Shown here: positions 19,201-31,407 of the stretch, in pieces
How positions within the stretch are numbered: position 1 is the first letter of the stretch
Layout: each line of letters starts with the position of its first letter
Source: Bacteroidota bacterium
GTDB lineage: Bacteria > Bacteroidota > Bacteroidia > Bacteroidales > FEN-979
Reading direction: 5' to 3'
NCBI GenBank assembly: GCA_026391845.1
Contig: JAPLDG010000313.1
Coordinates: 1-45,932, forward strand
Length of the DNA: 45,932 nucleotides
Made by a program: the position numbers and the translations under genes
Notes under the pieces: model-generated
Told to the model about the DNA's origin: nothing
Databases searched by the model: none
The model's input: the letters and a program-made list of their open reading frames with translations, nothing else

Positions 19201-22200
19201 AGCCAGGTTGTGAACAGAAGGAGGGGATTGTGATTCATAACAACCCAGATCGATTATTTGCCCACCGTCGACAGCGTCGAATTTGCGCGGGTTGCCGTCC
19301 AGGTCGGTGGCGATGGAGGTAGCAGCATCATTGCCCGCATCGATCGCTGGAGAGCAGGTTAGCAAGTGCAGGTCACCATTGGCACCATTGATAAACATCG
19401 GATCTGCGTTGAGATTCCCCGTCCCGGCATAGACTCCTGATGCCTGCTGGACAATGGAATAGGTGATCGTCGGACTGCTGCCGGAGAAATCTTCGATGGA
19501 ACTGCTGTTTCCCCAAAGGATGCAGTTAGTCAGCAACGGATGGGCGTTAGACACGTTCGTCATAATACCCCCGTTTGATGATGCGGAATTTCCTGAAAAG
19601 CTGCAGTTCATCAATACTATCGAAGAGGTATAATTATAAATGGCACCGCCGCTTACCGCTGTATTTCCGGTAAAAATAGCGTTGTTAACCGTAGGATTGT
19701 TGCTCCTGTCGGATATTCCACCACCTGCATTGGCAGTGTTTCCTGAAAAGATACACGATGCAACCACCGGAGAGGAGGATGCTCCATTATCCATGCCTCC
19801 CCCATAACCATCGGTCCTATTCCCGCTGAAAGTGCAATGGGTCATCATGGGAGAACTGGATCCGTCATTGTACACGCCACCCCCGTTCGAAAAAGCATAA
19901 TTGGAGCTAATAATACAATGGGAAATGGAGGGAGCGGCGACAAAATTATAGATCCCGCCACCGTAGTTCTGGTTGCTGCCTCCATTGGCATTCCCGCCCC
20001 GGATGGTAAAACCGTCCAGGATAGCGCTGCCATTCAGCGGACTGCCATTAAAAAAGGTATTGTTGACAACGTGGAAACTGTTGTCAGCAATGTTCGCAAA
20101 ATTTGGTCCATCATCACCCTGAAGGTCGCCACTCAGGATCGTCACGTTGGTATTCCGGTCCCGTTGGCTAACCTGGGTCTCGGTTCCATTAAAACCTCCA
20201 TAGATGGCCAGATTGTTCCGCATAACAAAGGAGGCACTCCGGTCGGTGCCGGAGGTGGGCTTATAGGTGCCTGCCGCTACCCATATCTGCGTTACGCCGG
20301 AACAGGCACTGGTCAGGGCGCTTTGCAGACTGGTGAAAGCATCATTCCATGAGAATCCGGTATTAGTTCCGGTGGCGCCTGTTTTCACGTAGAGAATACC
20401 GGCCGGGCAGCATACATTCCCTTCATCGGTACTCCCGTTGCAGTTATCGTCAATCCCATTGCAAACCTCTGTAACCCCCGGATGGACAGCAGGATTGGAG
20501 TCATTGCAATCGAGGCTGTTTAAAACATAGCCTGCGGGCTGGGTGCATGAAAGAGTGGTCACGGCAAAATTGCCATATCCGTCGTTATCCGAATCGGCAT
20601 ACCAGGTCTTATACCCGGCCGTCGATTCAGTCCAGTTGGAGGTGGTCCCGGTGAGGCCGAACCCGCTCAGGTCTCCGTGAAACTGGTTTTCCGCAAAATT
20701 CTCTACCGTATTGATTCCGTTGTTGTTGCTTCCTGCTGCGCCGTGGTCGAATTTGTAATAGAGCTTCAGCCCGGTTTGTGGTGTGCCGACCCCGCACATG
20801 CCTGCCGCGATTTGTGCCTGGGAGCGCACCACGTTCCATATCCGTAATTCGTCGATGGAACCGTTCATGAATTCAGAATTTCCGTCAAGCGATCCCAGGA
20901 TCATCGCGGCAGTCATGACCGGCAGGTAGGCGCTGTTGGTAAACTTGGTCTCTATGAGCTGGCCATCAAGATACGACCGGAATCCTGCAGGATCGATGCG
21001 ACGCCAGGTAAAGGCCATGTGGTGCCAGTTGCCATCGTTGTATCCGCTCCCCGCAGAGAGTCCCTGACCGGTTGCATCATCCCATGAGATAAGATGCCGT
21101 CCACCCGGGGCGCAGGCTGCAAAATAATCTCCTCCCGACTGAGCATGAACGGCATTCTGACAGTTGGAACCTTTAAACCAGTACTCCACGGTGAGTGCAT
21201 CGCCGCCATTGATGATCGGGCTTACGCCGCAGTCGGGAATGGTCACATAATCATCCACACCATCTAATGTCAAGGCATTGTTGTTCGTCGTCGGAGGATA
21301 TGCATGAGCAGAGAGTGTTGCAGGGGTCGCATAGGTGGTCTGCCCGCTGTTTGAACAGGCGATCGCGCAGCGGTACTGGCCGGCGGCAGATGCTACATAG
21401 GTCGAGCCGTTCTGCCCCGAAATATTCTCAAACAAAGAGTTTGCCTCGTTGAACTTCTGCCATTGAAACGAGATTCCACTGTTGGTATAAAGAGTTTGCA
21501 ATGCAAGGGTTACCGTGCTGCCCGGGCAGATCACTGAACTGGCCGGCGTTACGGATGTGGCATCCGGTGCCCCGCTGCAGGGAACACTTTGGTAAATGCT
21601 GATCACATAATCCTCTACGGTTGCATAACTTATGTCGCCGCAGGGATACAGGTGCACCGGAGGATAATCCGGGTCGTTGCTTGCCCCGACAACCCGCATC
21701 AGGGCGTTCCCGGTCAATGCATTCGCCGGGATATTGATCGTTCCCGTAACCAGACCACTTTTCCGTCCAAGGTATATCATTTCACCTGCATCATGGAAAT
21801 CAAGATCATGATTGAAGTCGATATAGACAAAAAAGAATTCTGGGTTATAACTTCCTGACTGAATGGAGACCGGATAGGTTGATCCACGCGCCAGGTCCGG
21901 CGCAGGAACTGTCGATTTGTAATCCTCATACCAATCCGTTGAGTTGCTGGAGTTATTGAGTGTCGAAAGGGTGATATTTCTAACATAATCAAAGTCGGCA
22001 TAATAAGCAGCAGGCATGCAGTAACACCCGAGAAAGGAGGAGAAACTCACCTGCAGGGGAACGGATGTTCCGGTATTTCCGGCACAGGATACATCACACT
22101 TGTAATATCCCTGGACATTGGTAACATATTGTTCTTCCGTGCTAAGGCCCGGTGCATTGGAATATGTGGAGCCATTGGCCGAGAACTTCCACTGATAGGT

Positions 22201-22968
22201 CACGCCGCTCCCGTAGGTGGGATATTGAAGGCCAAGTAACGTATAACTGTTCTGGCAAAAAGAGGTTATGGTTGAAGTGGTCGCTCCCGGAGCCGGAGTT
22301 CCGGAACACCCGGAAGTGGTATAGGAGAATTTGATGTTGGGCTTGTAGCCAAAAATCTGAAGGTAGTCGCCTGAAAAAACATTGCATTTCGGGTCATCAC
22401 CACATATAGCTGCTATGGAGCCCGTCGCTCCCGGCGTAACCCTTAGACCTCCTGCAGGGTATTCATAAGTATTTGGTCCGGTGCAGGTATTCACAACAAT
22501 GTTGGAGGTTCCGTTCCAGACAAACCCGGTTGTAAAAGGAATCATCTGGAAGCTTCCTTCCGGAACGACCACCGGTATGAATGTAAAGGCGGGCCGGACT
22601 AAGGTAAGGTCAGCTTCGATCATCGTGTCGGCAAGATCCTGGGACGTATTTCCCAAACTTATCGTATAATTGGTCAGGCTGACGGCCGATTCTGAAATGG
22701 AATATCCCATCCCCGTGATCGTTGCGCCGGAGGGCATCCCGGCAGCTACCAGTTCAGCAGCCGTATAGACGAACTGCATATGGCTGCTCACAAAATCCCG
22801 GTCGACAGGATCCAAATAGTAGCCCGCCTCAGACAGATGGTTGGTATTCTGGGTTCCGGTTCCGATGATGACGCTTTGCCCCATCGCGTTGGTGCAAAAC
22901 AATAATACAAAGAGAACAAAGGAATTGATTTTAGTTAAAGACTTCCTGAATGTGTAACGATAATTCAT
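16270..22968 (-). CDS. Giant multidomain T9SS-secreted surface protein (GEVED, three LamG/concanavalin-like, MopE-like Ca-binding, right-handed beta-helix, choice-of-anchor-D-like, T9SS type A sorting domain)
   Basis: 2232 aa; LamG blocks (NALTLDGVDDYVTIPDCG..., LSLSGNQQYLLTPN..., NALNFDGIDDQVSISPCG...); DSDNDGYGN...DCNDSNPAVHPGVTEVCNGIDDNCNGSTDEG; beta-helix NYGGGIYNFVAAPSISHCIISSN; C-terminal SLYPNPTSGIFTLMSRES...GLYFVKIKTGNQNETIKLVKTR. Confidence 0.93.
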   Translation of the reverse strand: MNYRYTFRKSLTKINSFVLFVLLFCTNAMGQSVIIGTGTQNTNHLSEAGYYLDPVDRDFVSSHMQFVYTAAELVAAGMPSGATITGMGYSISESAVSLTNYTISLGNTSQDLADTMIEADLTLVRPAFTFIPVVVPEGSFQMIPFTTGFVWNGTSNIVVNTCTGPNTYEYPAGGLRVTPGATGSIAAICGDDPKCNVFSGDYLQIFGYKPNIKFSYTTSGCSGTPAPGATTSTITSFCQNSYTLLGLQYPTYGSGVTYQWKFSANGSTYSNAPGLSTEEQYVTNVQGYYKCDVSCAGNTGTSVPLQVSFSSFLGCYCMPAAYYADFDYVRNITLSTLNNSSNSTDWYEDYKSTVPAPDLARGSTYPVSIQSGSYNPEFFFVYIDFNHDLDFHDAGEMIYLGRKSGLVTGTINIPANALTGNALMRVVGASNDPDYPPVHLYPCGDISYATVEDYVISIYQSVPCSGAPDATSVTPASSVICPGSTVTLALQTLYTNSGISFQWQKFNEANSLFENISGQNGSTYVASAAGQYRCAIACSNSGQTTYATPATLSAHAYPPTTNNNALTLDGVDDYVTIPDCGVSPIINGGDALTVEYWFKGSNCQNAVHAQSGGDYFAACAPGGRHLISWDDATGQGLSAGSGYNDGNWHHMAFTWRRIDPAGFRSYLDGQLIETKFTNSAYLPVMTAAMILGSLDGNSEFMNGSIDELRIWNVVRSQAQIAAGMCGVGTPQTGLKLYYKFDHGAAGSNNNGINTVENFAENQFHGDLSGFGLTGTTSNWTESTAGYKTWYADSDNDGYGNFAVTTLSCTQPAGYVLNSLDCNDSNPAVHPGVTEVCNGIDDNCNGSTDEGNVCCPAGILYVKTGATGTNTGFSWNDAFTSLQSALTSACSGVTQIWVAAGTYKPTSGTDRSASFVMRNNLAIYGGFNGTETQVSQRDRNTNVTILSGDLQGDDGPNFANIADNSFHVVNNTFFNGSPLNGSAILDGFTIRGGNANGGSNQNYGGGIYNFVAAPSISHCIISSNYAFSNGGGVYNDGSSSPMMTHCTFSGNRTDGYGGGMDNGASSSPVVASCIFSGNTANAGGGISDRSNNPTVNNAIFTGNTAVSGGAIYNYTSSIVLMNCSFSGNSASSNGGIMTNVSNAHPLLTNCILWGNSSSIEDFSGSSPTITYSIVQQASGVYAGTGNLNADPMFINGANGDLHLLTCSPAIDAGNDAATSIATDLDGNPRKFDAVDGGQIIDLGCYESQSPPSVHNLAVIENGPTSFCQGGSVTLSVARGGNGLSLSGNQQYLLTPNLKPAFPDNSMTVEIWFKADSHGVVATELDPPVPNAGWHDSQIEVIPDGHVLVRVWPLDPVVLGSISFGQWHHAVVRYNAATNMLDGFLDGVLSSGSVNGVRQSPGAQYWAFGATDATNLGSGAWFTGQFDEIRIWNTARSNADIIQNYDRTVAFNSPNLVAYYTLDQTTGTTAFDSSPNGYNGNLINSPAWVVPSSSPLGGSVLWSNSSTTPSIVVTQSGSYSYQVAHSVGCPDFSTNSTVSVTAIPNVSTNDFGQNEWIVYAWNAGGASSSGETSWNTNFSGYYIDTNLDFNSATFWEINGSPSDAPGYYGCAVSIDNHSFSAKRQGFPCGYYRLDVPGHDDEAQLLFNGTMVWSHGGCCDSHSWVWTGWLGATDRVEFRITEGGGQSYGHLAFTLLGGNIPPITTSNALNFDGIDDQVSISPCGSSTPLVNGGDAITVEYWFKGLSSQSAVRMQPAGDTYIVAAWANSIHILSNDLGTNSGLPVGNGFNDGNWHHIAFTWQRNTVNGFTSYLDGQVVAQRNSADSPLPVITGGLFLGALGGSSEFTNGSLDEVRIWNVARTPSQIRAGMCSLTLPQNGLVLYYSFDYGVADGSNTAINTIGNLAQPGAFDGHLGNFAMNGTASNWVAGSAREGIELQGGSPAITIENGDPMPGVADNTDFGSVADGSSLGYTYTIRNTGVVDLAVTSISTTGAGASFFSIGAVAPASPVPGYGSASFTVTFLPTLPGLQTATVQLAFSGCSPGEYTFAIQGMGTCAILAPDFRSVQNVTVTATSRFEAVNAVTVAGSGSLVTVAPGGNATFLAGAKVIFLPGTLVQGGGHLHGYIETGTICGSTAPLAPVLTAGEQTTESVAEKNSFSLYPNPTSGIFTLMSRESIPAGNITVEIYGLCGDRMLKESMTGEKRHEFDLSGIPAGLYFVKIKTGNQNETIKLVKTR

Positions 22969-23035
22969 GGCGATTTTGTTTTGATTGATTCCAAATAATT
23001 AGATACAGCAAAATTCCGGGTTCACACTGAGAAGG

Positions 23036-23077
23036 TGGTGGACTATCGTCTCAAAATGGTGGACTATAATCTCAAAA
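23036..23077. promoter_or_regulatory. Two tandem 21-bp repeats upstream of the giant surface-protein gene, possible operator for the adjacent HTCS AraC-type DNA-binding domain
   Basis: TGGTGGACTATCGTCTCAAAA (23036-23056) and TGGTGGACTATAATCTCAAAA (23057-23077); 19/21 identical, 68 bp upstream of the gene start. Confidence 0.55.
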
Positions 23078-23129
23078 AGGAAAAATAAATTCTCAGGATG
23101 AAATGAAAAATTTCATATTCAATGAGATA

Positions 23130-26100
23130 TCACGCCTCCGACTGGAAATCGCTCGGCGTCATGCCATTGGATTCTGTAAACAACTTGCTGAAATATTTGG
23201 GATCGTTGTAGCCAACCTGGTAAGCCACTTCAGATATATTGAGTCCGCCGGCCTTAAGCAGGGACCTGGCCTTCTTCAGACGGATGGCATTGAGGTGCTC
23301 TGAAACGGAGCGACCGGTCAGCGTGGCCAGTTTGCGATATAGTTGGGCCCGGCTCATGCCGATCTCCCGGGCTAGCAATTCCGGGGAAACATCCGGGCTG
23401 GCAAAGTGGGTTTCCATGAGGGCATTAAATTTTCTGACAAAGGCATCTTCAGGGGCTGTGATTTCATCGGGCAATGGGAGAATCTCCCCGGATGCGGTGG
23501 GTTGTACCCCGGAAAAGCGAGCCTGGAGGCTCTTCTGCCGGGCAATGAGCTGCTCAACCCATACCAGTAGCTCCTCTTCATGGAATGGTTTGGAAAGATA
23601 GGCATCCGCTCCCCGTTGTAATCCTGCAATCCTCGATTCCACCGTCACGCGGGCGGTGAGAAGGATAATGGGAATATGACTGGTCCGCTGATCATTTTTA
23701 ACAAAATCGCACACTTCAAAACCATCCTTCTCAGGCATCATCACATCGCTGATAATCAGGTCGGGAATGATCTCCAATGCCTTTTCAATGCCTGCCCGGC
23801 CATTGAAGGAAAATTCGAGGTGGTATCGATCCCTGAGACAAGTGGCCAGGTATTCCGTTACATCAGGGTTGTCTTCGATCAGCAAGACCGTTTTTGCCGT
23901 CTCCGCCTTGTCCTGATGCGACAATCCGGCAGTAAAGACATCGGGACCCGGCTGTTCATAAAACGCCCCGTCCGTCATCGATGCATGATTGGATATGGGC
24001 AGCCTGACAATGAAAACCGTGCCGCCTGATGTCCCTGGAACCGGGCTTTGCGCTGAAATCACTCCGCCCATCGCTGTGATCAGCTCCCTGGTAAGTGAAA
24101 GGCCGATCCCGCTTCCCCCGGCCCCGCCGGCCGGTAGATTAGAACCATACATTGTATTGAATTCCTGGTTCTTCGCCTGGAAAAAACGGTCGAATAGTCT
24201 GGGAAGATCCTCCTGCGGCACCCCCCTTCCGGTATCTGAAACGGTCATGACAAGCTCAGCTTTGTCGCGGGTCACCTGCATGCTGACCTTCCCGCCTGAA
24301 GGAGTGAACTTGATCGCGTTCGATAGCAGATTATAAACGATCTGCATCAGCCGTTCCGGATCATAATCCATCAGAATCTCCGACTGGTCGCTGCCCAGCC
24401 GGAGCATCACATTCTGGGCATTGGCGAGCGAATGAAGGCTCTCGGTGATATACCTCATGTAGGCCAGCACATCGCCCTGTATATAATTCATCTTCAGGTT
24501 GTGGCTCTCCAGTTTTGAGAGATCCAGGATATGATTGATGAGTCGTAGCAGGTTTTCGCCATTGCGTTTGATGAGGGCCAACGGACGGCTGGGTTCCTCC
24601 CGTTCGCTCATCAGCCGTTGGGTCATGCCCAGGATAACCGTCAGTGGGGTCCGGAATTCATGGGTAATATTGGTAAAAAAACGGGTTTTGAAATCATTGA
24701 GGCTTTTCAGCCGGTTCGCCTCCGCCCTTCTCAGCCGTTGTTGGAGCTGGTACTGGTTGAACAGAAACCCGGACACGATAAAAAGGGCGGTATATACAAG
24801 GTAGGCCAGCCAGGTGCGGTACCAGGGGGCGCGGATCACGATATCCAGGGAGACCGGTTGCTTGTTCCATATTCCATTGCAGTTGGCGGCTTTAACCCGG
24901 AAGGTATATTTCCCAGGTGAAAGATTAATGTATTGTGCCGAATGTTCAAAACCCCGGTGAATCCAGGGTGCTTCAGCTCCCTCCAGGTAATAGGAGAACT
25001 GGTTTTGCCAGGGTTCTGTGAAATCCATGGCAGCGAATTGAAGCTCAATATTATTCCGGGCATACGGTAAATCAAGCTTATCCAGGAAGGCAACATCGTG
25101 GCCGATCGGCGCTCCGGAATCTCTCGGATTCACTACCATCCCGTTGATCCTCAAACCGGTGAACATTACCGGAGGAGGTTTTGAATGAACAGCGAGTACC
25201 TTCGGATCGAACACCGTAAGCCCGTTGACACCTCCAAAATACAGCTGTCCAGAGGAAGCCTTGAAGTAAGCATAAGTATTGAATTCATTATCCTGAAGGC
25301 CGTCTGACTGGCTGAAATGCCATGCCGATCCCTTTTCCGGCGAAAAGCAGGTAATCCCCCTGTTCGTTGAGATCCAAAGTCGTCGGGGTTTTTCATCATC
25401 CGGTAAAATTCCGTAGATGACATCATCCGACAGCAGTCCTTCGGATGATGGGATATTTTTGAACCGTTCCCCGGGGATATCGAGCAGATAGAGACCTGCG
25501 CCGTTCGTGCCAACCCAGAGCAGGTTCGGGTGATCAGGATCGGGAAGCAGTGATTTGATGCTGTTGACAGGCAAACTGCCCGGGTCTCCTTTTCTTGCAG
25601 TCAATATAGAAAAGCGAAAACCAGAATCTGAACGAAGTTCGGCTTTGACGAGCCCATCATCGGTTCCCATCCACCAGGTACCGTCGATGCCTCTTTCCAG
25701 CGCAATGATTTGTGCCGGAGCATCCGCCCTGAGAGGAAACAGCCTGAACTTCCTGTCAGCCAGTGTGTACCGGAGCATCTGCCGGGGCGTGACCACCCAC
25801 ACCTGACCGGGCTCAACATATTTCAGTGCAGGCAGGTTGCAGATGAATTCCTTCGGGAGAGGAATTGTCTCTTTCAAACCTGTTTCCGGGTTATAGCGCA
25901 TGAGCATCGACTGGTTCAGACGGGGGTCTTTGAAGGTCCACCAAAAAGCGCCGTTTTCAGTGGCACAAATGTTATTCCCATACGGGGGAACCATTCCCAG
26001 TTCTTTAAAATCCACTGCTTTGCCACTCCCGATGTCGAGGACTCTGGAAAACCAGCCCCCCTGTCGCACATCGATCAGCAGGACATGGTTGATTCCGTTA

Positions 26101-27182
26101 AATACAGGCTTACAGTAGATGGACACCCCTTCCAGGTAGTTTGTAAAAGCGCCCTTCCTCGGGCTGAACTTGAGTATGCCATGGGCATCTGTGCCAAACC
26201 AGAGAATTCCTGTACGATCGGTCAATCCGCACTTCACCGGCTTCCCGACTTCGAAATCCCATGCCAGCCGGGGCCCTGCGGCAGATAAAGTCAAATCCAG
26301 ACCACAGACACGTGTGCCGGTCCTGATCCAAAGAATTCCCGCTTCGCAATCAGCCTGCATGATGCCTGCCGGATCCACAGGCAGTGCGAATACCTTCCAG
26401 TTGCGACCATCATATCTGGCAATCTTATCCTTGCGGATCACCCAGGAGGCTCCTGCGATCTGAGGAAAAACGGAGGACGAAACATGTTCAGGTAACTTGA
26501 TGCCTCTGATCTCATCAGGCAGGAGGATCGATCGGATGGATCCTCCTCCGGGCTTGCGTACAAGAATACTGTCACGGGTGAGCAGCCATTGCTTTTTCTC
26601 ATCCTGCGAGAATCGGAAGCCCTGGAAATCTTTTGGAACCGGGTACTTCTCTACTTTGAAAAGCGGGCGGCATTCTCCATTTCCCGCCGGCCGCATGTAC
26701 GATAAATCCTCCGGGTCAGAAGGCCAGCTGATATGGTACAGCCGATTTGATTCACTATTCCAAAACCAGACCCAAACGCTGTTTTTTCCGAACGGATAAA
26801 CTGCTGCAAGAACCCCGTTGTTACCTCCAAAACTTCCGGGGATACCATAGAAGCGCTGTGTCCTGCAGTTGAACAGCATCGGCTCAGCAGCATTGGTGAC
26901 AACAAACAAAAAATTTCCAACCGCTGTAACATCGATTATGTCGTTGGAATTGAGAGAGAGTGAATCGAAAGGAAGGCTGTGGTATACCTTGAATTGATAA
27001 CCGTCATACCGGTTCAACCCGTTCTTGGTGGCAATCCAGAGGAACCCGTCGTCATCCTGAGCGATGGAGGGAACAAAACCCTGGGAAAGCCCCTGTTCTG
27101 CCGAGATGCTCTTCCACAGGGCATCCTGGCCTTGCAAGAGTATCCCGATCAGCAGGAACATGAAAGTCAGGAGTATTCTCAC
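23130..27182 (-). CDS. Hybrid two-component system protein (HTCS): beta-propeller/Y_Y_Y sensor, histidine kinase, receiver, AraC HTH
   Basis: DALWKSISAEQGLSQGFVPSIAQDDDGFLWIATKNGLNRYDGYQFKVY propeller start; YRVKAANCNGIWNKQPVSLDIVIRAPWYRTW Y_Y_Y; THEFRTPLTVILGM HisKA; LLIEDNPDVTEYLA...ISDVMMPEKDG REC; ISEVAYQVGYNDPKYFSKLFTESNGMTPSDFQ AraC HTH. Confidence 0.95.
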   Translation of the reverse strand: MRILLTFMFLLIGILLQGQDALWKSISAEQGLSQGFVPSIAQDDDGFLWIATKNGLNRYDGYQFKVYHSLPFDSLSLNSNDIIDVTAVGNFLFVVTNAAEPMLFNCRTQRFYGIPGSFGGNNGVLAAVYPFGKNSVWVWFWNSESNRLYHISWPSDPEDLSYMRPAGNGECRPLFKVEKYPVPKDFQGFRFSQDEKKQWLLTRDSILVRKPGGGSIRSILLPDEIRGIKLPEHVSSSVFPQIAGASWVIRKDKIARYDGRNWKVFALPVDPAGIMQADCEAGILWIRTGTRVCGLDLTLSAAGPRLAWDFEVGKPVKCGLTDRTGILWFGTDAHGILKFSPRKGAFTNYLEGVSIYCKPVFNGINHVLLIDVRQGGWFSRVLDIGSGKAVDFKELGMVPPYGNNICATENGAFWWTFKDPRLNQSMLMRYNPETGLKETIPLPKEFICNLPALKYVEPGQVWVVTPRQMLRYTLADRKFRLFPLRADAPAQIIALERGIDGTWWMGTDDGLVKAELRSDSGFRFSILTARKGDPGSLPVNSIKSLLPDPDHPNLLWVGTNGAGLYLLDIPGERFKNIPSSEGLLSDDVIYGILPDDEKPRRLWISTNRGITCFSPEKGSAWHFSQSDGLQDNEFNTYAYFKASSGQLYFGGVNGLTVFDPKVLAVHSKPPPVMFTGLRINGMVVNPRDSGAPIGHDVAFLDKLDLPYARNNIELQFAAMDFTEPWQNQFSYYLEGAEAPWIHRGFEHSAQYINLSPGKYTFRVKAANCNGIWNKQPVSLDIVIRAPWYRTWLAYLVYTALFIVSGFLFNQYQLQQRLRRAEANRLKSLNDFKTRFFTNITHEFRTPLTVILGMTQRLMSEREEPSRPLALIKRNGENLLRLINHILDLSKLESHNLKMNYIQGDVLAYMRYITESLHSLANAQNVMLRLGSDQSEILMDYDPERLMQIVYNLLSNAIKFTPSGGKVSMQVTRDKAELVMTVSDTGRGVPQEDLPRLFDRFFQAKNQEFNTMYGSNLPAGGAGGSGIGLSLTRELITAMGGVISAQSPVPGTSGGTVFIVRLPISNHASMTDGAFYEQPGPDVFTAGLSHQDKAETAKTVLLIEDNPDVTEYLATCLRDRYHLEFSFNGRAGIEKALEIIPDLIISDVMMPEKDGFEVCDFVKNDQRTSHIPIILLTARVTVESRIAGLQRGADAYLSKPFHEEELLVWVEQLIARQKSLQARFSGVQPTASGEILPLPDEITAPEDAFVRKFNALMETHFASPDVSPELLAREIGMSRAQLYRKLATLTGRSVSEHLNAIRLKKARSLLKAGGLNISEVAYQVGYNDPKYFSKLFTESNGMTPSDFQSEA

Positions 27183-27922
27183 CTGGCGATTATTTTCAGA
27201 AATTCATCTTTACGGATGCGGGAAACAGGAACTATTTCGTCATTGCTCATCACGACATATCCTCCTTCACCCCTGACATACCTGGTTACTTCGTGAAGAT
27301 TGATGAGGTGAGACTTATGTATCCGGAAGAAATTGTGTTTCAGCAACCGTATTTCAAATTCACCGAGTGGTTTTGAAACCATGATTTTATTGCCGTCTTT
27401 CATGGAAAAAACGGCATACGCACGATCGGCTTCAGCATGGATGATTTCATCAATGTTCACAAAAACAAAACCATCGGATGTAGAGAGCGGAAGTTTTTTA
27501 AACACAGGCACCTCTTCCTGCATTTTCCGCAAATCGGGACTGCCAGCCTGAAATTTCTTTATGAATTTCACCATGGCAGCTTCCATCTCAGGATAAGCAA
27601 CCGGTTTCAGCAGGTAATCGAGCGCGCTGTGACGGATCGCATCAATGGCATAATTGCTGTGCGAAGTGGTGATGATCACCTCAAAGTGCATCTCCTCCAT
27701 GGAAGCCAGCAGGTCAAACCCTTTGCCATCCGGTAATTCTATATCAAGGAAAACCAGGTCAACCTCGTTTTCCTGCAGAAACAGGCGGGCCTGCACGATG
27801 GATTCTGCAACAGAACAAACATGGATGTAGGGAAAATGAAGGGTAAACAGATCCTTCAGGACTGTGCAGAAGAATGGATCATCTTCAACGATCAGGACTT
27901 TGACATCTCTCATGTTCATCAT
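27179..27922 (-). CDS. LytTR-family response regulator
   Basis: KVLIVEDDPFFCTVLKDLF...VDLVFLDIELPDGKGFDLL REC; C-terminal FKKLPLSTSDGFVFVNIDEIIHAEADRAYAVFSMKDGNKIMVSKPLGEFE...FFRIHKSHLINLHEVTRYVRGEGGYVVMSN LytTR; 4-bp overlap with the HTCS start. Confidence 0.95.
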   Translation of the reverse strand: MMNMRDVKVLIVEDDPFFCTVLKDLFTLHFPYIHVCSVAESIVQARLFLQENEVDLVFLDIELPDGKGFDLLASMEEMHFEVIITTSHSNYAIDAIRHSALDYLLKPVAYPEMEAAMVKFIKKFQAGSPDLRKMQEEVPVFKKLPLSTSDGFVFVNIDEIIHAEADRAYAVFSMKDGNKIMVSKPLGEFEIRLLKHNFFRIHKSHLINLHEVTRYVRGEGGYVVMSNDEIVPVSRIRKDEFLKIIAR

Positions 27923-27937
27923 ACGAATATTAGTGAT

Positions 27938-31213
<3,276 letters not shown>

Positions 31214-31364
31214 TGTGAACTAGTTAACAATGTGAGATTCAACGAATTATTTGCCAAATATATTAAAATAAAGAACAATAACCATACAGCAGTAAAATCC
31301 CACTGGTTATCTGTAAAATTCTGCCGTTAGGAAATTCCCGGAGTAAATTGTTGTTATACAGTCC

Positions 31365-31372
31365 TATATTTG
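31365..31372 (+). promoter_or_regulatory. Possible -7 box (TATATTTG) for the 31408 gene
   Basis: Exact match to TAnnTTTG, 35 nt upstream of the preferred start codon; no clear -33 element. Confidence 0.35.
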
Positions 31373-31407
31373 GCATTGTAATACATAAATGTTTAAAAGT
31401 AAGACAC

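Noticed and set aside
18583-20352. Plus-strand ORFs (166 and 171 aa) antisense to the giant T9SS gene
   Set aside because: Repetitive antisense translation of LamG/beta-helix coding DNA; no independent start signals.
31348-31407. Upstream start for the Ycf48-like T9SS protein as in the ORF track
   Set aside because: It precedes a TATATTTG -7-like box at 31365-31372, and the internal Met at 31408 gives a proper signal peptide.
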